Origin: Fusibacillus kribbianus
GTDB lineage: Bacteria > Bacillota > Clostridia > Lachnospirales > Lachnospiraceae
Length of the DNA: 64,000 nucleotides
Direction: 5' to 3'
Assembly (NCBI RefSeq): GCF_030053595.1
Contig: NZ_JASGBQ010000008.1
Span: 1 to 64,000 of the forward strand
Below are positions 1 through 8,306 of this stretch, piece by piece. Each line of letters starts with the position of its first letter. The stretch's first letter is position 1. The notes beneath the pieces were generated by a model. That model searched no databases. It saw nothing but the letters and a program-made list of their open reading frames with translations, and was not told the origin of the DNA. The translations under genes and the position numbers were made by a program.

Positions 1-145
1 ATTTTTTATACCAAAAGATGCAGACTTGCTCAGAAATAGAAAAATTCATACAAAGAAACGCCAAAACCGACATTTGCCGGAGTTGGCGCTTCTTAATCAG
101 GGACTTATTTTACAGCCCCTTTATTTTTACTGTGACACAAAAAGA

Positions 146-185
146 AAACGGCGGTTTTGAGTAAATATTTCAAAACCGCCGTTTT
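146..185. terminator. Bidirectional hairpin terminator
   Basis: A 14-15 bp perfect stem (146-159 with 171-185) of the form AAAACGGCGGTTTTG, an 11-nt loop and T runs on both sides. It lies about 90 bp past the stop of the thioredoxin-like gene and would end the minus-strand operon. Bases 1-275 hold nothing else I can support except a weaker GCC-rich inverted repeat near 55-92. Confidence 0.7.
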
Positions 186-275
186 ATCTGCCTACATTCG
201 GCAGTTTTGTTGTTTTACATAGCATTAAATCGCTATTTGAATTATTGATAATAAGGCGTAAATTTGATATTAAAT

Positions 276-659
276 TTATTTTTCGGAAACGATTTTTTGT
301 AACAGTTTTTGCACGTTTTCTGTTTTCAGCACTTTCCCCGTAGATACTACTTTGTTGTTGACAACAAGAGCAGGTACACTCATAACGCCATATTCCATAA
401 CCTTTTTCAAGTCCGTAATATATTCTACTTCTACGGAAATCCCCATTGCTTTAACGGCGGATTGTGTGTTCTCATAAAGAGCATGACAACACCCTGAACC
501 TAATACCTTGATACAGCAAATTCTGCCTTGTATGTCTTGACAACAGTTATTCAAATTTTCCGGTTCAACTGTTTCAGACACGGAACAGTTACCATTGCAA
601 GTACAAACAGGAGCGTTTATTTCTTTTTCTTTCTTCTTTCCAAAACCAAATAATGTCAT
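276..659 (-). CDS. Small thioredoxin-fold protein with Cys-rich N-terminus
   Basis: 127-residue protein of the redox-active-disulfide / MTH895-like thioredoxin group. The C-terminal ~80 residues show the thioredoxin pattern: a short beta strand, a GSGCCHALYEN helix start where the catalytic cysteines would sit (C57-C58, adjacent rather than CxxC), and a MSVPALVVNNKVV segment with the cis-Pro. The N-terminal 45 residues add six more cysteines in CTCNGNC and NCC patterns that could bind metal. The ATG at 659 is preferred over the upstream TTG because GGAGG lies 9 bp before it. It is the last gene of an arsR-permease-Trx cluster; such proteins often accompany DUF318 permeases, so a role in thiol chemistry or metalloid handling is inferred. 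Confidence 0.8.
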   Translation of the reverse strand: MTLFGFGKKKEKEINAPVCTCNGNCSVSETVEPENLNNCCQDIQGRICCIKVLGSGCCHALYENTQSAVKAMGISVEVEYITDLKKVMEYGVMSVPALVVNNKVVSTGKVLKTENVQKLLQKIVSEK

Positions 660-690
660 AATAATTACCTCCAAAAAATTTTATATTCGC

Positions 691-1704
691 TTATATTAAC
701 AAGTAAGAAATTGCATTGAAAAAATAGCCTATAAGAATAATTCCTATGGTACAAATTGCAATGAAGATACCGAGCAACTTCGGCTTAACTGCCTTTCGCA
801 ACATGATTACGGACGGGAGCGAAAGCGTGGTAACGCCCATCATAAAGGACAGGACAACGCCAAGCTGTGCGCCCTTTGCAAGTAGGGCTTCTGCAATCGG
901 AATTGTGCCGAAAATATCCGCATACATGGGAACGCCCGCAATCGTCGCAAGGATTACGCCAAAGGGATTACCCGTACCAAGCACTTTGACAATAAAATCT
1001 TCGGGTATCCAATCATGGATAAATGCACCGATACCTACGCCAATCAGTACATAGGGGGCAACCTTTTTTGCTGTTGCTAAAACCTGCTCCCATGCGTATT
1101 TGATACGGTCTTTGAAGTGTAGTTCTTCCTGCGGAACATCAAGACTGTTTCCACCCCTTATAAAATCCTCAACGTAGCTTTCAAGATGTAGTTTTTCAAT
1201 CAATGTACCACCTGCAACGGCTATCACAAGCCCAAGCACGACATAAGCAACGGCTATCTTCCACCCAAATATACTCATTAGCAGAACAAGCGAACCGAGG
1301 TCAACCATTGGAGAAGAAATCAGGAAAGAAAAAGTAACTCCAAGCGGCAGACCTGCACTTGTAAAACCGATAAACAGAGGAATGGAAGAACAAGAACAAA
1401 AAGGCGTTACCGTACCAAGGAGCGCAGAAATTATATTTGCGCCGATACCATGAAACCTTCCAAGAATTTTCTTTGTCCGTTCCGGCGGGAAATAGCTTTG
1501 AATATATGAAATAATTAAAATCAGAACCCCTAACAACACCATGATTTTGATTGTGTCGTAAACAAAAAATTGAATACTACCACCGATTTTGCTCGTTGCG
1601 TCTAATCCGCAAGCGTTAATTAAATTACCTATTAGACGATTAAGCCATGCCATACCTAAAACTTCATTTTGAAAGAAGTTCCAACCTGTTTTTAGCATAT
1701 CCAT
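691..1704 (-). CDS. DUF318/ArsP-like permease
   Basis: 337-residue integral membrane protein with about eight to ten hydrophobic segments. Residues 98-110 hold the hallmark TPFCSCSSIP motif of the DUF318 permease family, and a second related half is seen near residues 255-305 (GVPMYADIFGTIPIAEAL). Members such as ArsP export trivalent organoarsenicals; others are linked to copper or zinc. The start has AGGAGG 8 bp upstream. It sits between arsR and the thioredoxin-like gene on the same strand, and a copy of the putative ArsR operator is about 25 bp upstream, so regulation by the ArsR protein is likely. The substrate cannot be told from sequence alone. Confidence 0.85.
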   Translation of the reverse strand: MDMLKTGWNFFQNEVLGMAWLNRLIGNLINACGLDATSKIGGSIQFFVYDTIKIMVLLGVLILIISYIQSYFPPERTKKILGRFHGIGANIISALLGTVTPFCSCSSIPLFIGFTSAGLPLGVTFSFLISSPMVDLGSLVLLMSIFGWKIAVAYVVLGLVIAVAGGTLIEKLHLESYVEDFIRGGNSLDVPQEELHFKDRIKYAWEQVLATAKKVAPYVLIGVGIGAFIHDWIPEDFIVKVLGTGNPFGVILATIAGVPMYADIFGTIPIAEALLAKGAQLGVVLSFMMGVTTLSLPSVIMLRKAVKPKLLGIFIAICTIGIILIGYFFNAISYLLI

Positions 1705-1728
1705 AAATAGCCTCCTTGAAATAGAAAT

Positions 1729-1749
1729 ATTGAAATTTGTCTATATGTT
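1729..1749 (-). promoter_or_regulatory. Putative ArsR operator/promoter before the permease
   Basis: The sequence ATTGAAATTTGTCTATATGTT recurs with one change upstream of arsR (2148-2168). On the minus strand it gives TAGACA, a -35-like element. Two near-identical 21-bp copies, one before each transcription unit, are what is expected for a local repressor's binding site. Confidence 0.55.
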
Positions 1750-1785
1750 GATGTTTTGATAAGTCGTGCGGAAAAGTAAGTAAAC

Positions 1786-2100
1786 TTACCTATCACAACA
1801 CGACTTATTTTCAAATGCTGCACTTGTAATCATAAGCGCTTGTAGACAATCTATTGCATACTGCACGCCATTCTCTGAAATAGAGTAGTGCATCCATTTC
1901 CCCTCTTTGCGTCCTATCACTATACCAGAATCACAAAGTATTTTCATGTGGTGGGAAAGCGTTGGTTGCGTAATGTGCATATCATCTAATAGTACACAAG
2001 CACACTTCTCTCCTGTAAGCAATAGTTTCAAAATTTTAACACGGTTTTCATCACAAAATGCTTTGAAAATCGTTGGTATTTTTTTTTCATCAAGTTCCAT
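1786..2100 (-). CDS. arsR: ArsR/SmtB-family metalloregulator
   Basis: 105-residue winged-helix repressor. After a short N-terminal helix it shows ENRVKILKLLLTGEKCACVLLDDMHITQPTLS, the recognition-helix region typical of ArsR proteins (ITQPTLSHHMKIL), followed by the beta-wing (GRKEGKWMHYSI). The CAC dipeptide-cysteine pair in alpha-3 matches the ArsR metalloid site, and a C-terminal CC pair may add ligands. A longer reading frame reaches 2145, but the ATG at 2100 has a strong AGGAGGTGA Shine-Dalgarno, so that start is used. It probably senses As(III)/Sb(III) or a related metal and represses the genes downstream of the two repeated operators. Confidence 0.9.
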   Translation of the reverse strand: MELDEKKIPTIFKAFCDENRVKILKLLLTGEKCACVLLDDMHITQPTLSHHMKILCDSGIVIGRKEGKWMHYSISENGVQYAIDCLQALMITSAAFENKSCCDR

Positions 2101-2121
2101 AATCTCACCTCCTGTTGACGT

Positions 2122-2168
2122 GCTTCTATAAACTATTATATACACAAATTGAAATTTGTCAATATGTT
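2122..2168 (-). promoter_or_regulatory. arsR promoter overlapping its operator copy
   Basis: On the minus strand a TTGACA -35 lies inside the repeated operator block (2148-2168) and is followed after 16 bp by TATAAT, about 40 bp before the arsR start. Overlap of operator and -35 suits autorepression. Confidence 0.65.
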
Positions 2169-2269
2169 TTTATCCGGCAATAATATGAATTAATTTGGCT
2201 AATAGTAGGTACTGTGTAAGCATATCCAAGCAAAGAAAGGAACAGTAAAATGTAGTTGGGTGAATTATT

Positions 2270-2623
2270 ATGGCAAAAAGACCAGTACCTTTGTATGACT
2301 TTGCAGCTTTCGGGCAAGCCATAAAAGCAGCGCGGACAGGCAGAAATGAAAGCCGCAAGAAAGTAAGCGACGAAATGAACATTTCCCCTCGCTACCTTGC
2401 GAATATTGAAAACAAAGGGCAACAGCCAAGCCTGCAAATCTTTTATGAGCTTGTAACCCGTTATGACATATCCGTAGACCAATTCTTTTTCCCGGATAAG
2501 ACAGCGGAAAAATCGACGCAAAGGCGGCAGCTCGACACGCTGCTTGACAGCATGAGCGATAAGGGCATACGGATTGTTACCGCAACAGCGAAAGAAATTG
2601 CAGAAGTCGAAAACGAAAACTGA
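2270..2623 (+). CDS. XRE-family helix-turn-helix regulator
   Basis: 117-residue protein with a cro/cI-type HTH in residues ~14-70 (FGQAIKAARTGRNESRKKVSDEMNIS..YLANIENKGQQPSL) and a polar C-terminal tail. The family is common at the recombinase-proximal end of Tn1549-like ICEs, where it is thought to control excision or transfer. Here it lies just outside the left inverted repeat of ICE1, divergent from arsR, so it may be a remnant of an older element such as ICE2 rather than part of ICE1. Nothing in the sequence identifies its operator. Confidence 0.85.
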   Translation: MAKRPVPLYDFAAFGQAIKAARTGRNESRKKVSDEMNISPRYLANIENKGQQPSLQIFYELVTRYDISVDQFFFPDKTAEKSTQRRQLDTLLDSMSDKGIRIVTATAKEIAEVENEN

Positions 2624-2732
2624 ATAGGCTTAGGAAGCGTTGTAATCTTTTTGAGATTGCAGCGTTTTTCTTTTGCGTAAGTTTGGCAAAACGGGGCTTT
2701 CCGTTGTAGTAGGGAATAAGGAAAAACTTTCA

Positions 2733-2769
2733 TAGCAAGCATATGAATGTCTCCTATTAGGAACACTGT
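2733..2769 (+). repeat. Left inverted terminal repeat of ICE1
   Basis: TAGCAAGCATA (2733-2743), 11 bp, TATTAGGAA (2755-2763), CACTGT (2764-2769). The same blocks occur inverted at 25816-25856, with the same 11-bp gap between the first two. These probably contain the recombinase binding and crossover region. Confidence 0.65.
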
Positions 2770-2832
2770 AATATCAAGGCTTTTCGGAGCCTACACCCAC
2801 AAAAAAATTTAATCAGAGCTATCACATTACGC

Positions 2833-2869
2833 AAAAAGCCGTCCGGCATGAAAAAACGGGCGGCTTTTT
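2833..2869. terminator. Bidirectional terminator before parB
   Basis: AAAAAGCCGTCCG (2833-2845) pairs with CGGGCGGCTTTTT (2857-2869), with one G-U pair and runs of A/T on both sides. It would insulate ICE1 from transcription entering at its left end. Confidence 0.65.
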
Positions 2870-2963
2870 TGCGTGGATAGCCGGGAGGGAGGCGAAAAAA
2901 TAGTAACAAACTTTTAGCGCAAGATTTGTGCAACATTCACGAAATTAAAAAAGGAGGTAACGA

Positions 2964-4472
2964 ATGGCAGACGAAAAACTGAACACAGGCCAGGAAGAAA
3001 ATCCCCAGCCCAGCTTGTTCGATGCTGGCCCCGAGGGTGCTCCTGCCCAGGACGCTCCCGCGCCGGAGCCCCCGGCCCCGGAGAACACTCCCGAGCAGGC
3101 CGCCGGGGACGCGCCCGCCCAGGATGCCCCCGCCGGGGCCCCCGGCGAGGTGAATGTCTCCGCTGACCAGATCGAAAAGCTGATGGCGGAGCGCCGGGCG
3201 GCGGAACGTGCGGAGGTGGAAAAGAACGAGCCGCCCGAACCGGAACAGCCGCCCACCCCGGCCCCGGAGGAAAAGGCCGCTGAGAAAAAGGGGCCCGCCA
3301 AAGAGGGCAAGACCGCCGGGGAAAAAGCGCCCGAGCCGGAAAAGCCCAAAGTCAAGCGGGGCCGCAAGCCCAAGGAAGAAAAGGCGGGGCCCGGCGAACC
3401 GGGAGGGACGGGGGCCCGCCGTGGCCGCCCGGCCAAGGCTGACAAGGCGGCCACGGACAAGCCCCCGTCCCCACCTCGAGACAAAATGTTCCAAGGCAAG
3501 GGCGGAAAGGCCGCAACGGTAAAGGGCACGGAAGAGGCCCCCGCCGCTCCCCCGCCTGCGCCGGAAGTGCCGCCCCAGCCCCGTGACGCGACCCGCGCCG
3601 AAAAGGAAGAGATTGTATATCTCAACCTTTCGGAGCTGTTCCCGTTCAAAGACCATCCCTTTGGGGTGCGGGACGATGCGGAAATGAAAGGGCTTGTGGA
3701 GTCCGTCAAGGACAACGGCGTACACCAGCCCGCGCTGGTGCGCCCCCGCGAGGGCGGCGGCTATGAAATCATCGCGGGCCACCGCCGCCAGCGGGCCAGT
3801 GAGCTGGCCGGGTTCGCAAATATGCCCTGTATCGTCCGCAACATGACGGATGACGAGGCCATCCTCGCTATGACGGACGACAACCTGCGCCACCGGGAAA
3901 AGATTTTGCCGATGGAAAAGGCGCAGTCGCTGAAGATGCAGGTGGAGGCCATCAGCCACCAGGGGGCAAAGCTGGAGGGCGTGGCCGCCGGGGACGTGGG
4001 AAAACGCTCCACGGAAATCGTGGGGGAACGCAACGGCATGAACTACAAGCAGGTGCAGCGGTATATCCGGCTGACCGAGCTCGTGCCGGAGCTCCAGTCT
4101 ATGGTGAACGAGAAAAAGCTGTCTTTCACCCCCGCCGTGGAAATCTCGTTCATCAAGCCCAAGAACCAGAGGTTCATCGCCGTTTCCATTGAGGGCGAGC
4201 AGGCGTCCCCCTCGCTCTCCCAGGCCCAGGAGCTCCGCAAGCTGGACAAGGACGGGAAACTGAACGGCGATGTGATTGACGGCATTTTGAGCCGTGAGAA
4301 AAAGGAGGTAGACAAGGTGATTATTTCCGCCGCTGAACTGAACAAGTATTTCGGCAAGGACGCCACGCCCCGGGAGATGAAAGACCAGATTATGTCCCTG
4401 CTGGATGCGTGGAAAGAGAAACAGCCCCCGGAGCGCACCGCGCCGGAGAAAAAGACCAGCCGGGAAAAGTAA
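2964..4472 (+). CDS. parB: ParB/RepB/Spo0J-family protein
   Basis: 502 residues. Residues 1-205 are a low-complexity Pro/Ala/Lys/Glu-rich region. From ~213 comes a ParB N-terminal domain (LNLSELFPFKDHPFGVRDDAEMKGLV) with the arginine-rich box AGHRRQRAS near residue 271, which in ParB proteins is the CTP/DNA-clamp motif, then an HTH region (ISHQGAKLEGV..VGERNGMNYKQVQRYIRL). Family members load on palindromic parS sites and spread, or act as regulators in ICEs. The ATG has AGGAGG 8 bp upstream. It is the first gene of ICE1 and contains one of the 14 palindromes near residue 171. Whether it binds them is untested but is the first idea to examine. No ParA gene is seen. Confidence 0.88.
   Translation: MADEKLNTGQEENPQPSLFDAGPEGAPAQDAPAPEPPAPENTPEQAAGDAPAQDAPAGAPGEVNVSADQIEKLMAERRAAERAEVEKNEPPEPEQPPTPAPEEKAAEKKGPAKEGKTAGEKAPEPEKPKVKRGRKPKEEKAGPGEPGGTGARRGRPAKADKAATDKPPSPPRDKMFQGKGGKAATVKGTEEAPAAPPPAPEVPPQPRDATRAEKEEIVYLNLSELFPFKDHPFGVRDDAEMKGLVESVKDNGVHQPALVRPREGGGYEIIAGHRRQRASELAGFANMPCIVRNMTDDEAILAMTDDNLRHREKILPMEKAQSLKMQVEAISHQGAKLEGVAAGDVGKRSTEIVGERNGMNYKQVQRYIRLTELVPELQSMVNEKKLSFTPAVEISFIKPKNQRFIAVSIEGEQASPSLSQAQELRKLDKDGKLNGDVIDGILSREKKEVDKVIISAAELNKYFGKDATPREMKDQIMSLLDAWKEKQPPERTAPEKKTSREK
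3474..3496. repeat. ICE1 palindrome copy 1
   Basis: Arms CCTCGAGACA and TGTTCCAAGG around AAA. The most degenerate copy. It lies inside parB in the low-complexity region before the ParB domain. Confidence 0.7.
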
Positions 4473-4473
4473 G

Positions 4474-4496
4474 CCTTGAGACATTTTGTCCCAAGG
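4474..4496. repeat. ICE1 palindrome copy 2
   Basis: Arms CCTTGAGACA and TGTCCCAAGG around TTT, starting 1 bp after the parB stop codon. Confidence 0.85.
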
Positions 4497-4550
4497 CTCT
4501 TTCTTTTTCCCGCGCCCCTCCCCCGCGCCTTGCATGGCGTTCTTTTAGAG

Positions 4551-4721
4551 AGGGGCTCTGGTGGTATATCCCCCGTCGCCGCCTACTACTGAGCACAGCC
4601 GGGAGCGGGCAGTCAAGGGGCGGAACGCCCGCCGCTTGCGGCGGCTTGCCCTTGACGGCCCGCCCCGGCTGTGCCACCCCTCCCGGCGCGGCGGGGGATA
4701 TATCCTCCAGAGCCGCCCCCT
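4551..4721. other. 170-bp nested palindromic structure
   Basis: Outer arms (4551-4575 with about 4692-4721) carry CTCTGG..ATATCCCCCG and CGGGGGATAT..CCAGAG. Inside are a second pair (GCACAGCCGGG..GTCAAGGG, 4593-4619, with CCCTTGAC..CCCCGGCTGTGC, 4649-4674) and a central hairpin GCCGCTTGCGGC (4632-4643). A small TTTCCCAT/ATGGGAAA hairpin follows (4721-4738). The 320-bp gap between parB and the next gene contains no ORF I believe. It could be a folded RNA, a single-strand origin or a transfer/partition site. Confidence 0.7.
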
Positions 4722-4792
4722 TTCCCATGAATGGGAAAGGGCGGGGGGATAGGGTTGAACGACAACTATCAAAATATCGGAGGTAAACGACT

Positions 4793-5134
4793 ATGAAACG
4801 ACCCCTTGCTTACATCACCGCCGCTTGGTATGGCGGCGACACGGAAAATGCGGAGCTGGCCGCGCAGTACTGCCGGGCGGTCTATGATGCGGGCTTTGCC
4901 CCTATCTGCCCGGCGCTGTTCCTGCCCCTTTTCCTCAATGACGCGGTTCCCGAGGAGCACAAGAGCAGCATCGACATTGGCCGCGACCTGCTCCGCCGCT
5001 CCCGGGTGCTGGTGGTGTGCGGGCATACCGTCACCGAGTCCATGAAGAACGACATCGCCGTGGCCCAGCGGCTGGGCATCACCGCCACCACCCTTGAGGG
5101 CATCCTGACCGTCAAGGGCCAGGGCCGCCGCTGA
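4793..5134 (+). CDS. DUF4406-like (deoxyribosyltransferase-fold) protein
   Basis: 113 residues resembling DUF4406/DUF7768 proteins, which share the nucleoside 2-deoxyribosyltransferase fold: a beta strand YITAAWYGG, helix with YCRAVYDAGFAPICPALFLP, then IGRDLLRRSRVLVVCG and a terminal strand. These proteins are common in phages and ICEs; their substrate is unknown. The ATG has CGGAGG 8 bp upstream. It overlaps closely with ardA (1 bp between stop and the ardA GTG), so the two are co-translated. The catalytic glutamate expected of true transferases cannot be assigned with confidence. Confidence 0.7.
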   Translation: MKRPLAYITAAWYGGDTENAELAAQYCRAVYDAGFAPICPALFLPLFLNDAVPEEHKSSIDIGRDLLRRSRVLVVCGHTVTESMKNDIAVAQRLGITATTLEGILTVKGQGRR

Positions 5135-5135
5135 C

Positions 5136-5843
5136 GTGGCCGCGCTGTTCGAGGCGCACGTTGCCAACCTCGGGAAATACAACGAGGGAGTGCTGGCCGG
5201 GGAGCCGCTTTCGTTCCCCGCCAGCCCCCAGGCAGTGCAGGCGCTCCTAAAGGAGATTGGCGTGGACGGCATACGCTACGAGGAAATTTTCATCGCCAGC
5301 TATGACTTCGGCGGCATCCTCCCGGAGCTTTCGGGCTGTCTCGGGGAATATGAAAGTCTGGACGAGCTGAACCATCTGGCCTGCCTGCTCTCGGAAATGG
5401 CCCCGGACGATTTTGAGAAATTCGGCGCGGCCCTCAGCATGGGGACACATACCTCCGGCTTGGCGGACATTATCAACCTTGCGGAAAATCTGGATTGCTT
5501 TGAATTTTACCCGGATATTGAAAGTGAGGACGATTTGGGCCGCTGCTATGCGGAGGATTTGGCGATACCCGCCGAGCTGAAAGACTATGTTGACTATGAG
5601 GCATACGGGCGGGACGTTTCCATCAACGAGGACGGCCACTTTTCCAGCGGAGGCTATATCGTGCGGACTGATGACCTCAAAGAAATCTACCACGGGATAG
5701 AGGACATCCCCAAGGAGCACAAGGTTTTTGCCCTCCCTCAGCTTTCCATCCGGGAGCAGATGGCCGCCTATAAGGAAGTGATTGACCGCTTTCCCTCTGC
5801 GGCTGACCGGGGCCGCCCGGAGCCGGGCCGGGAGGGGCGGTGA
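5136..5843 (+). CDS. ardA: Antirestriction protein ArdA
   Basis: 235-residue acidic protein of the ArdA family, a DNA mimic that blocks type I restriction enzymes as the incoming single strand becomes double-stranded. Seen here: the N-terminal alpha-beta domain (AALFEAHVANLGKYNEG), a central IASYDFGGILPELSGCLGEYESLDELN block typical of ArdA, and a strongly acidic distribution of Asp/Glu (ESEDDLGRCYAEDL). GTG start at 5136, directly after the stop of the previous gene. The C-terminal 45 residues (IREQMAAYKEVIDRF..) form a basic extension shared in style with other proteins of this ICE that end in IREQ-type tails. Confidence 0.9.
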   Translation: MAALFEAHVANLGKYNEGVLAGEPLSFPASPQAVQALLKEIGVDGIRYEEIFIASYDFGGILPELSGCLGEYESLDELNHLACLLSEMAPDDFEKFGAALSMGTHTSGLADIINLAENLDCFEFYPDIESEDDLGRCYAEDLAIPAELKDYVDYEAYGRDVSINEDGHFSSGGYIVRTDDLKEIYHGIEDIPKEHKVFALPQLSIREQMAAYKEVIDRFPSAADRGRPEPGREGR

Positions 5844-5866
5844 CTTCGAGACATTTTGTCCCAAAG
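5844..5866. repeat. ICE1 palindrome copy 3
   Basis: Arms CTTCGAGACA and TGTCCCAAAG around TTT, starting at the base after the ardA stop codon. Confidence 0.85.
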
Positions 5867-5905
5867 GCCGGAGGGCCTATCCACCATGAAAGGAGGCGGT
5901 TTTGA

Positions 5906-6385
5906 TTGATTGACGAGGATGTTTCCCGGCGCACCATCGCGCTGTCCATACGGACGGGAAAGCTGACGGCCCGGGGGCTGGCCTATGTGCTCCGGGCGGC
6001 TGGCCGGAAGATACAAAAGGAACGCCGGGCCCACCAGACGCCCCACGGCAGGCAGTCCGTGAAAAAGCTGATGGCCCACGGCGCGGCCACCAACAGCATC
6101 GAGCTCACCGGGGCCCCGAAAGAGTTTGACCGGGTGGCCCGGAAGTGGAATGTAGATTATGCCTTTTACAAGACCGGGCCGGACAAGTACCTGCTGTTCT
6201 TCAAGAGCGGGCAGGCGGACGCTATCACCGCTTGTTTCGGGGAGTATTCCCGCCGGGTGCTGAACAAGGCCAAAACTGACCGCGTACCCATCCGGGAACA
6301 GCTCAGACGGGCCGCCGCCGAGATACTGCATAACCCCGCCCACAAGAAAGAACGTATAAAGGAGGCCGCCCATGAGGACAGATAA
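5906..6385 (+). CDS. pcfB: PcfB-family conjugation protein (DUF3801)
   Basis: 159 residues matching the PcfB/DUF3801 family, an accessory factor that works with the VirD4-type coupling protein at the membrane during relaxosome docking. The core ISTRTGKLTAR-like start, KLMAHGAATNSIELTG and AFYKTGPDKYLLFFKSGQADAITACF blocks are seen; the C-terminus is basic. The start is TTG (TTGATTGACGAG) with AGGAGG 9 bp upstream; no ATG fits. Its last 14 bp overlap virD4, the usual pcfB-pcfC order, implying coupled translation. Confidence 0.85.
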   Translation: MIDEDVSRRTIALSIRTGKLTARGLAYVLRAAGRKIQKERRAHQTPHGRQSVKKLMAHGAATNSIELTGAPKEFDRVARKWNVDYAFYKTGPDKYLLFFKSGQADAITACFGEYSRRVLNKAKTDRVPIREQLRRAAAEILHNPAHKKERIKEAAHEDR

Positions 6386-8213
6386 GCTGAAAAAGTACCT
6401 ATTGCCGAACCTGCCCTATCTGTTCATCGGCTGGGCCTGCCTAAAGGTGGGGACGGCCTACCGTCTGGCGGCGGGGGCGGATTTGGCCCACAAGCTGGTG
6501 GGGATGGTGGCGGCCCTCGGCCCGGCCTTTGCCGACTTCGCGCCGGGGCTCAATCCCTTTGACTGGCTGGCGGGCATCGTGGGGGCCGTTGCAATCCGGC
6601 TGATAATCTACCAGAAAAGCAAAAAAGCCCAAAAGTATCGCCGGGACGAGGAGTATGGTTCCGCCCGCTGGGGGACGGAAAAGGACATCAAGCCTTTTAC
6701 CGACCCTAAGTTTGAGAACAATATCATTCTGACCGGGACGGAATTTCTCACCACCAACACCCGGCCCGCCGTCCCCGCCAACGCCCGGAATTTGAATTGC
6801 TGTGTGGTCGGTTCCTCCGGCTCCGGCAAGACCCGGTTCTGGCTCACGCCCCAGCTTTTGCAGGCCCATTCCTCCTATGTGGTGGTAGACCCCAAGGGCG
6901 GGGTGCTGGAGCAGGCGGGGTATTTCCTGCAAAAGAAAAAGGGCTATAAAATCAAGGTTTTCAACAGCATTGATTTTTCCCGCTCCATGCACTATAACCC
7001 GCTGGCCTATATCCGCAACGAGGCCGACATCCTGAAATTCGTCAACACCTTGATTGCCAACACCAAAGGCGAGGGCAAGGAGGGAGATCCGTTCTGGACA
7101 AAATCAGAAACGCTCCTATACTGCGCTCTTATCGCCTATATCATTTTCGAGGGCCCGGACGAGGACAAGAACATGAACACCCTCGTTGACATGATTTCCG
7201 GCATGGAGGTCAAGGAGGACGATGACGATTTTATGAACGCGGTGGACTATATGTTCGCCGGGCTGGAAAAGCGCAAGCCGGATTGTTTCGCGGTCAAGCA
7301 GTACAAAAAGTACAAGCTGGCCAGCGGCAAGACCGCCCGCTCCATACTTATTTCATGCGGCGCAAGGCTGGCCCCCTTTGACATCCCCCAGCTCCGGGAG
7401 ATTATGAGCTATGACGAGATGGAGCTTGACAAAATGGGGGACAGACGGACGGCGGCGTTCTTCATCATCAGCGATACCGACACGACCTATAACTTCATCG
7501 TGGCCCTTGCCTTTTCGCAGATGTTCAACCTGCTTTGTGAAAGGGCGGACAACGTACACGGGGGCCGCCTGCCCCATCATGTGCGGGTGCTGTGGGACGA
7601 GGCCGCCAACACCGGGCAGGTGCCGAACCTCGAAAAGCTGGTGGCGGTCATCCGCTCCCGGGAGGTGAGCCTGACGCTGTTCTACCAGCAGTTAGCCCAA
7701 TGTAAGGCCATCTACGACAAGAACGCCGAGACGATACTCGGCAACATGGACAGCGTGGTATTCCTCGGGGGCCGGGAGGCCAGCACCATCAAGGAAATTT
7801 CCGAGAACTGGCTGGGGAAAGCGACCATCTCCATGCAGACCGAGGGCCGCTCCCGTGGGCAGTCTGAAAGCTACAACCAGAACACCCAGCGGCTGGGCCG
7901 GGAGCTTATGACCCCCGCCGAGCTTGCCACCATGCCCGGCGACAGGTGCATCCTGCAACTGCGGGGCCTGCCGCCGTTCTATTCCAAAAAGTACGACTTG
8001 AAACTGCATCCAAACTACCGATACACGGCGGAGGCGGATAAAAAGAAGAACGCCTTTTCGCTGGAGCGGCTTATCGACCGCCGCATGAAAACGCTCAACC
8101 CCAATGAGCAGTACACCGTGTACGAGGCGGCTGTGCCGGACGAAACGCCCATAGACGAGGACGAGGACATCCTCAACTATGACGATTTGGACGACCCGGA
8201 CGCTTTTGTATAA
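6372..8213 (+). CDS. virD4: VirD4/TcpA-type coupling ATPase
   Basis: 613 residues. Two N-terminal hydrophobic segments (about 12-30 and 62-80) anchor it; then the TraG/VirD4 ATPase with Walker A GSSGSGKT (147-154), a VVVDPKGG strand, and Walker B VLWDEAAN near residue 405. The motif QLAQCKAIYDKNAETILGN is characteristic of this family. It hands the relaxase-DNA complex to the mating channel. ATG at 6372 inside pcfB. The C-terminal 90 residues are acidic, as in other Firmicutes coupling proteins. Confidence 0.95.
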   Translation: MRTDKLKKYLLPNLPYLFIGWACLKVGTAYRLAAGADLAHKLVGMVAALGPAFADFAPGLNPFDWLAGIVGAVAIRLIIYQKSKKAQKYRRDEEYGSARWGTEKDIKPFTDPKFENNIILTGTEFLTTNTRPAVPANARNLNCCVVGSSGSGKTRFWLTPQLLQAHSSYVVVDPKGGVLEQAGYFLQKKKGYKIKVFNSIDFSRSMHYNPLAYIRNEADILKFVNTLIANTKGEGKEGDPFWTKSETLLYCALIAYIIFEGPDEDKNMNTLVDMISGMEVKEDDDDFMNAVDYMFAGLEKRKPDCFAVKQYKKYKLASGKTARSILISCGARLAPFDIPQLREIMSYDEMELDKMGDRRTAAFFIISDTDTTYNFIVALAFSQMFNLLCERADNVHGGRLPHHVRVLWDEAANTGQVPNLEKLVAVIRSREVSLTLFYQQLAQCKAIYDKNAETILGNMDSVVFLGGREASTIKEISENWLGKATISMQTEGRSRGQSESYNQNTQRLGRELMTPAELATMPGDRCILQLRGLPPFYSKKYDLKLHPNYRYTAEADKKKNAFSLERLIDRRMKTLNPNEQYTVYEAAVPDETPIDEDEDILNYDDLDDPDAFV

Positions 8214-8214
8214 A

Positions 8215-8237
8215 CTTTGGGACAAAACGTCCCAAAG
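8215..8237. repeat. ICE1 palindrome copy 4
   Basis: Arms CTTTGGGACA and CGTCCCAAAG around AAA, beginning 1 bp after the virD4 stop. Confidence 0.85.
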
Positions 8238-8306
8238 CGTCACCTGCCGCTGAATATGGCGGCTTTTTTGTGCCCGGGGATAATCCCCGGAGAAATGGAG
8301 GACTAT

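Noticed and set aside
2937-4535. Long minus-strand reading frame (532 codons) opposite parB
   Set aside because: Shadow of a GC-rich gene: Leu/Arg/Gly-rich translation, no ribosome site, no family resemblance, and the plus strand has a clear ParB.
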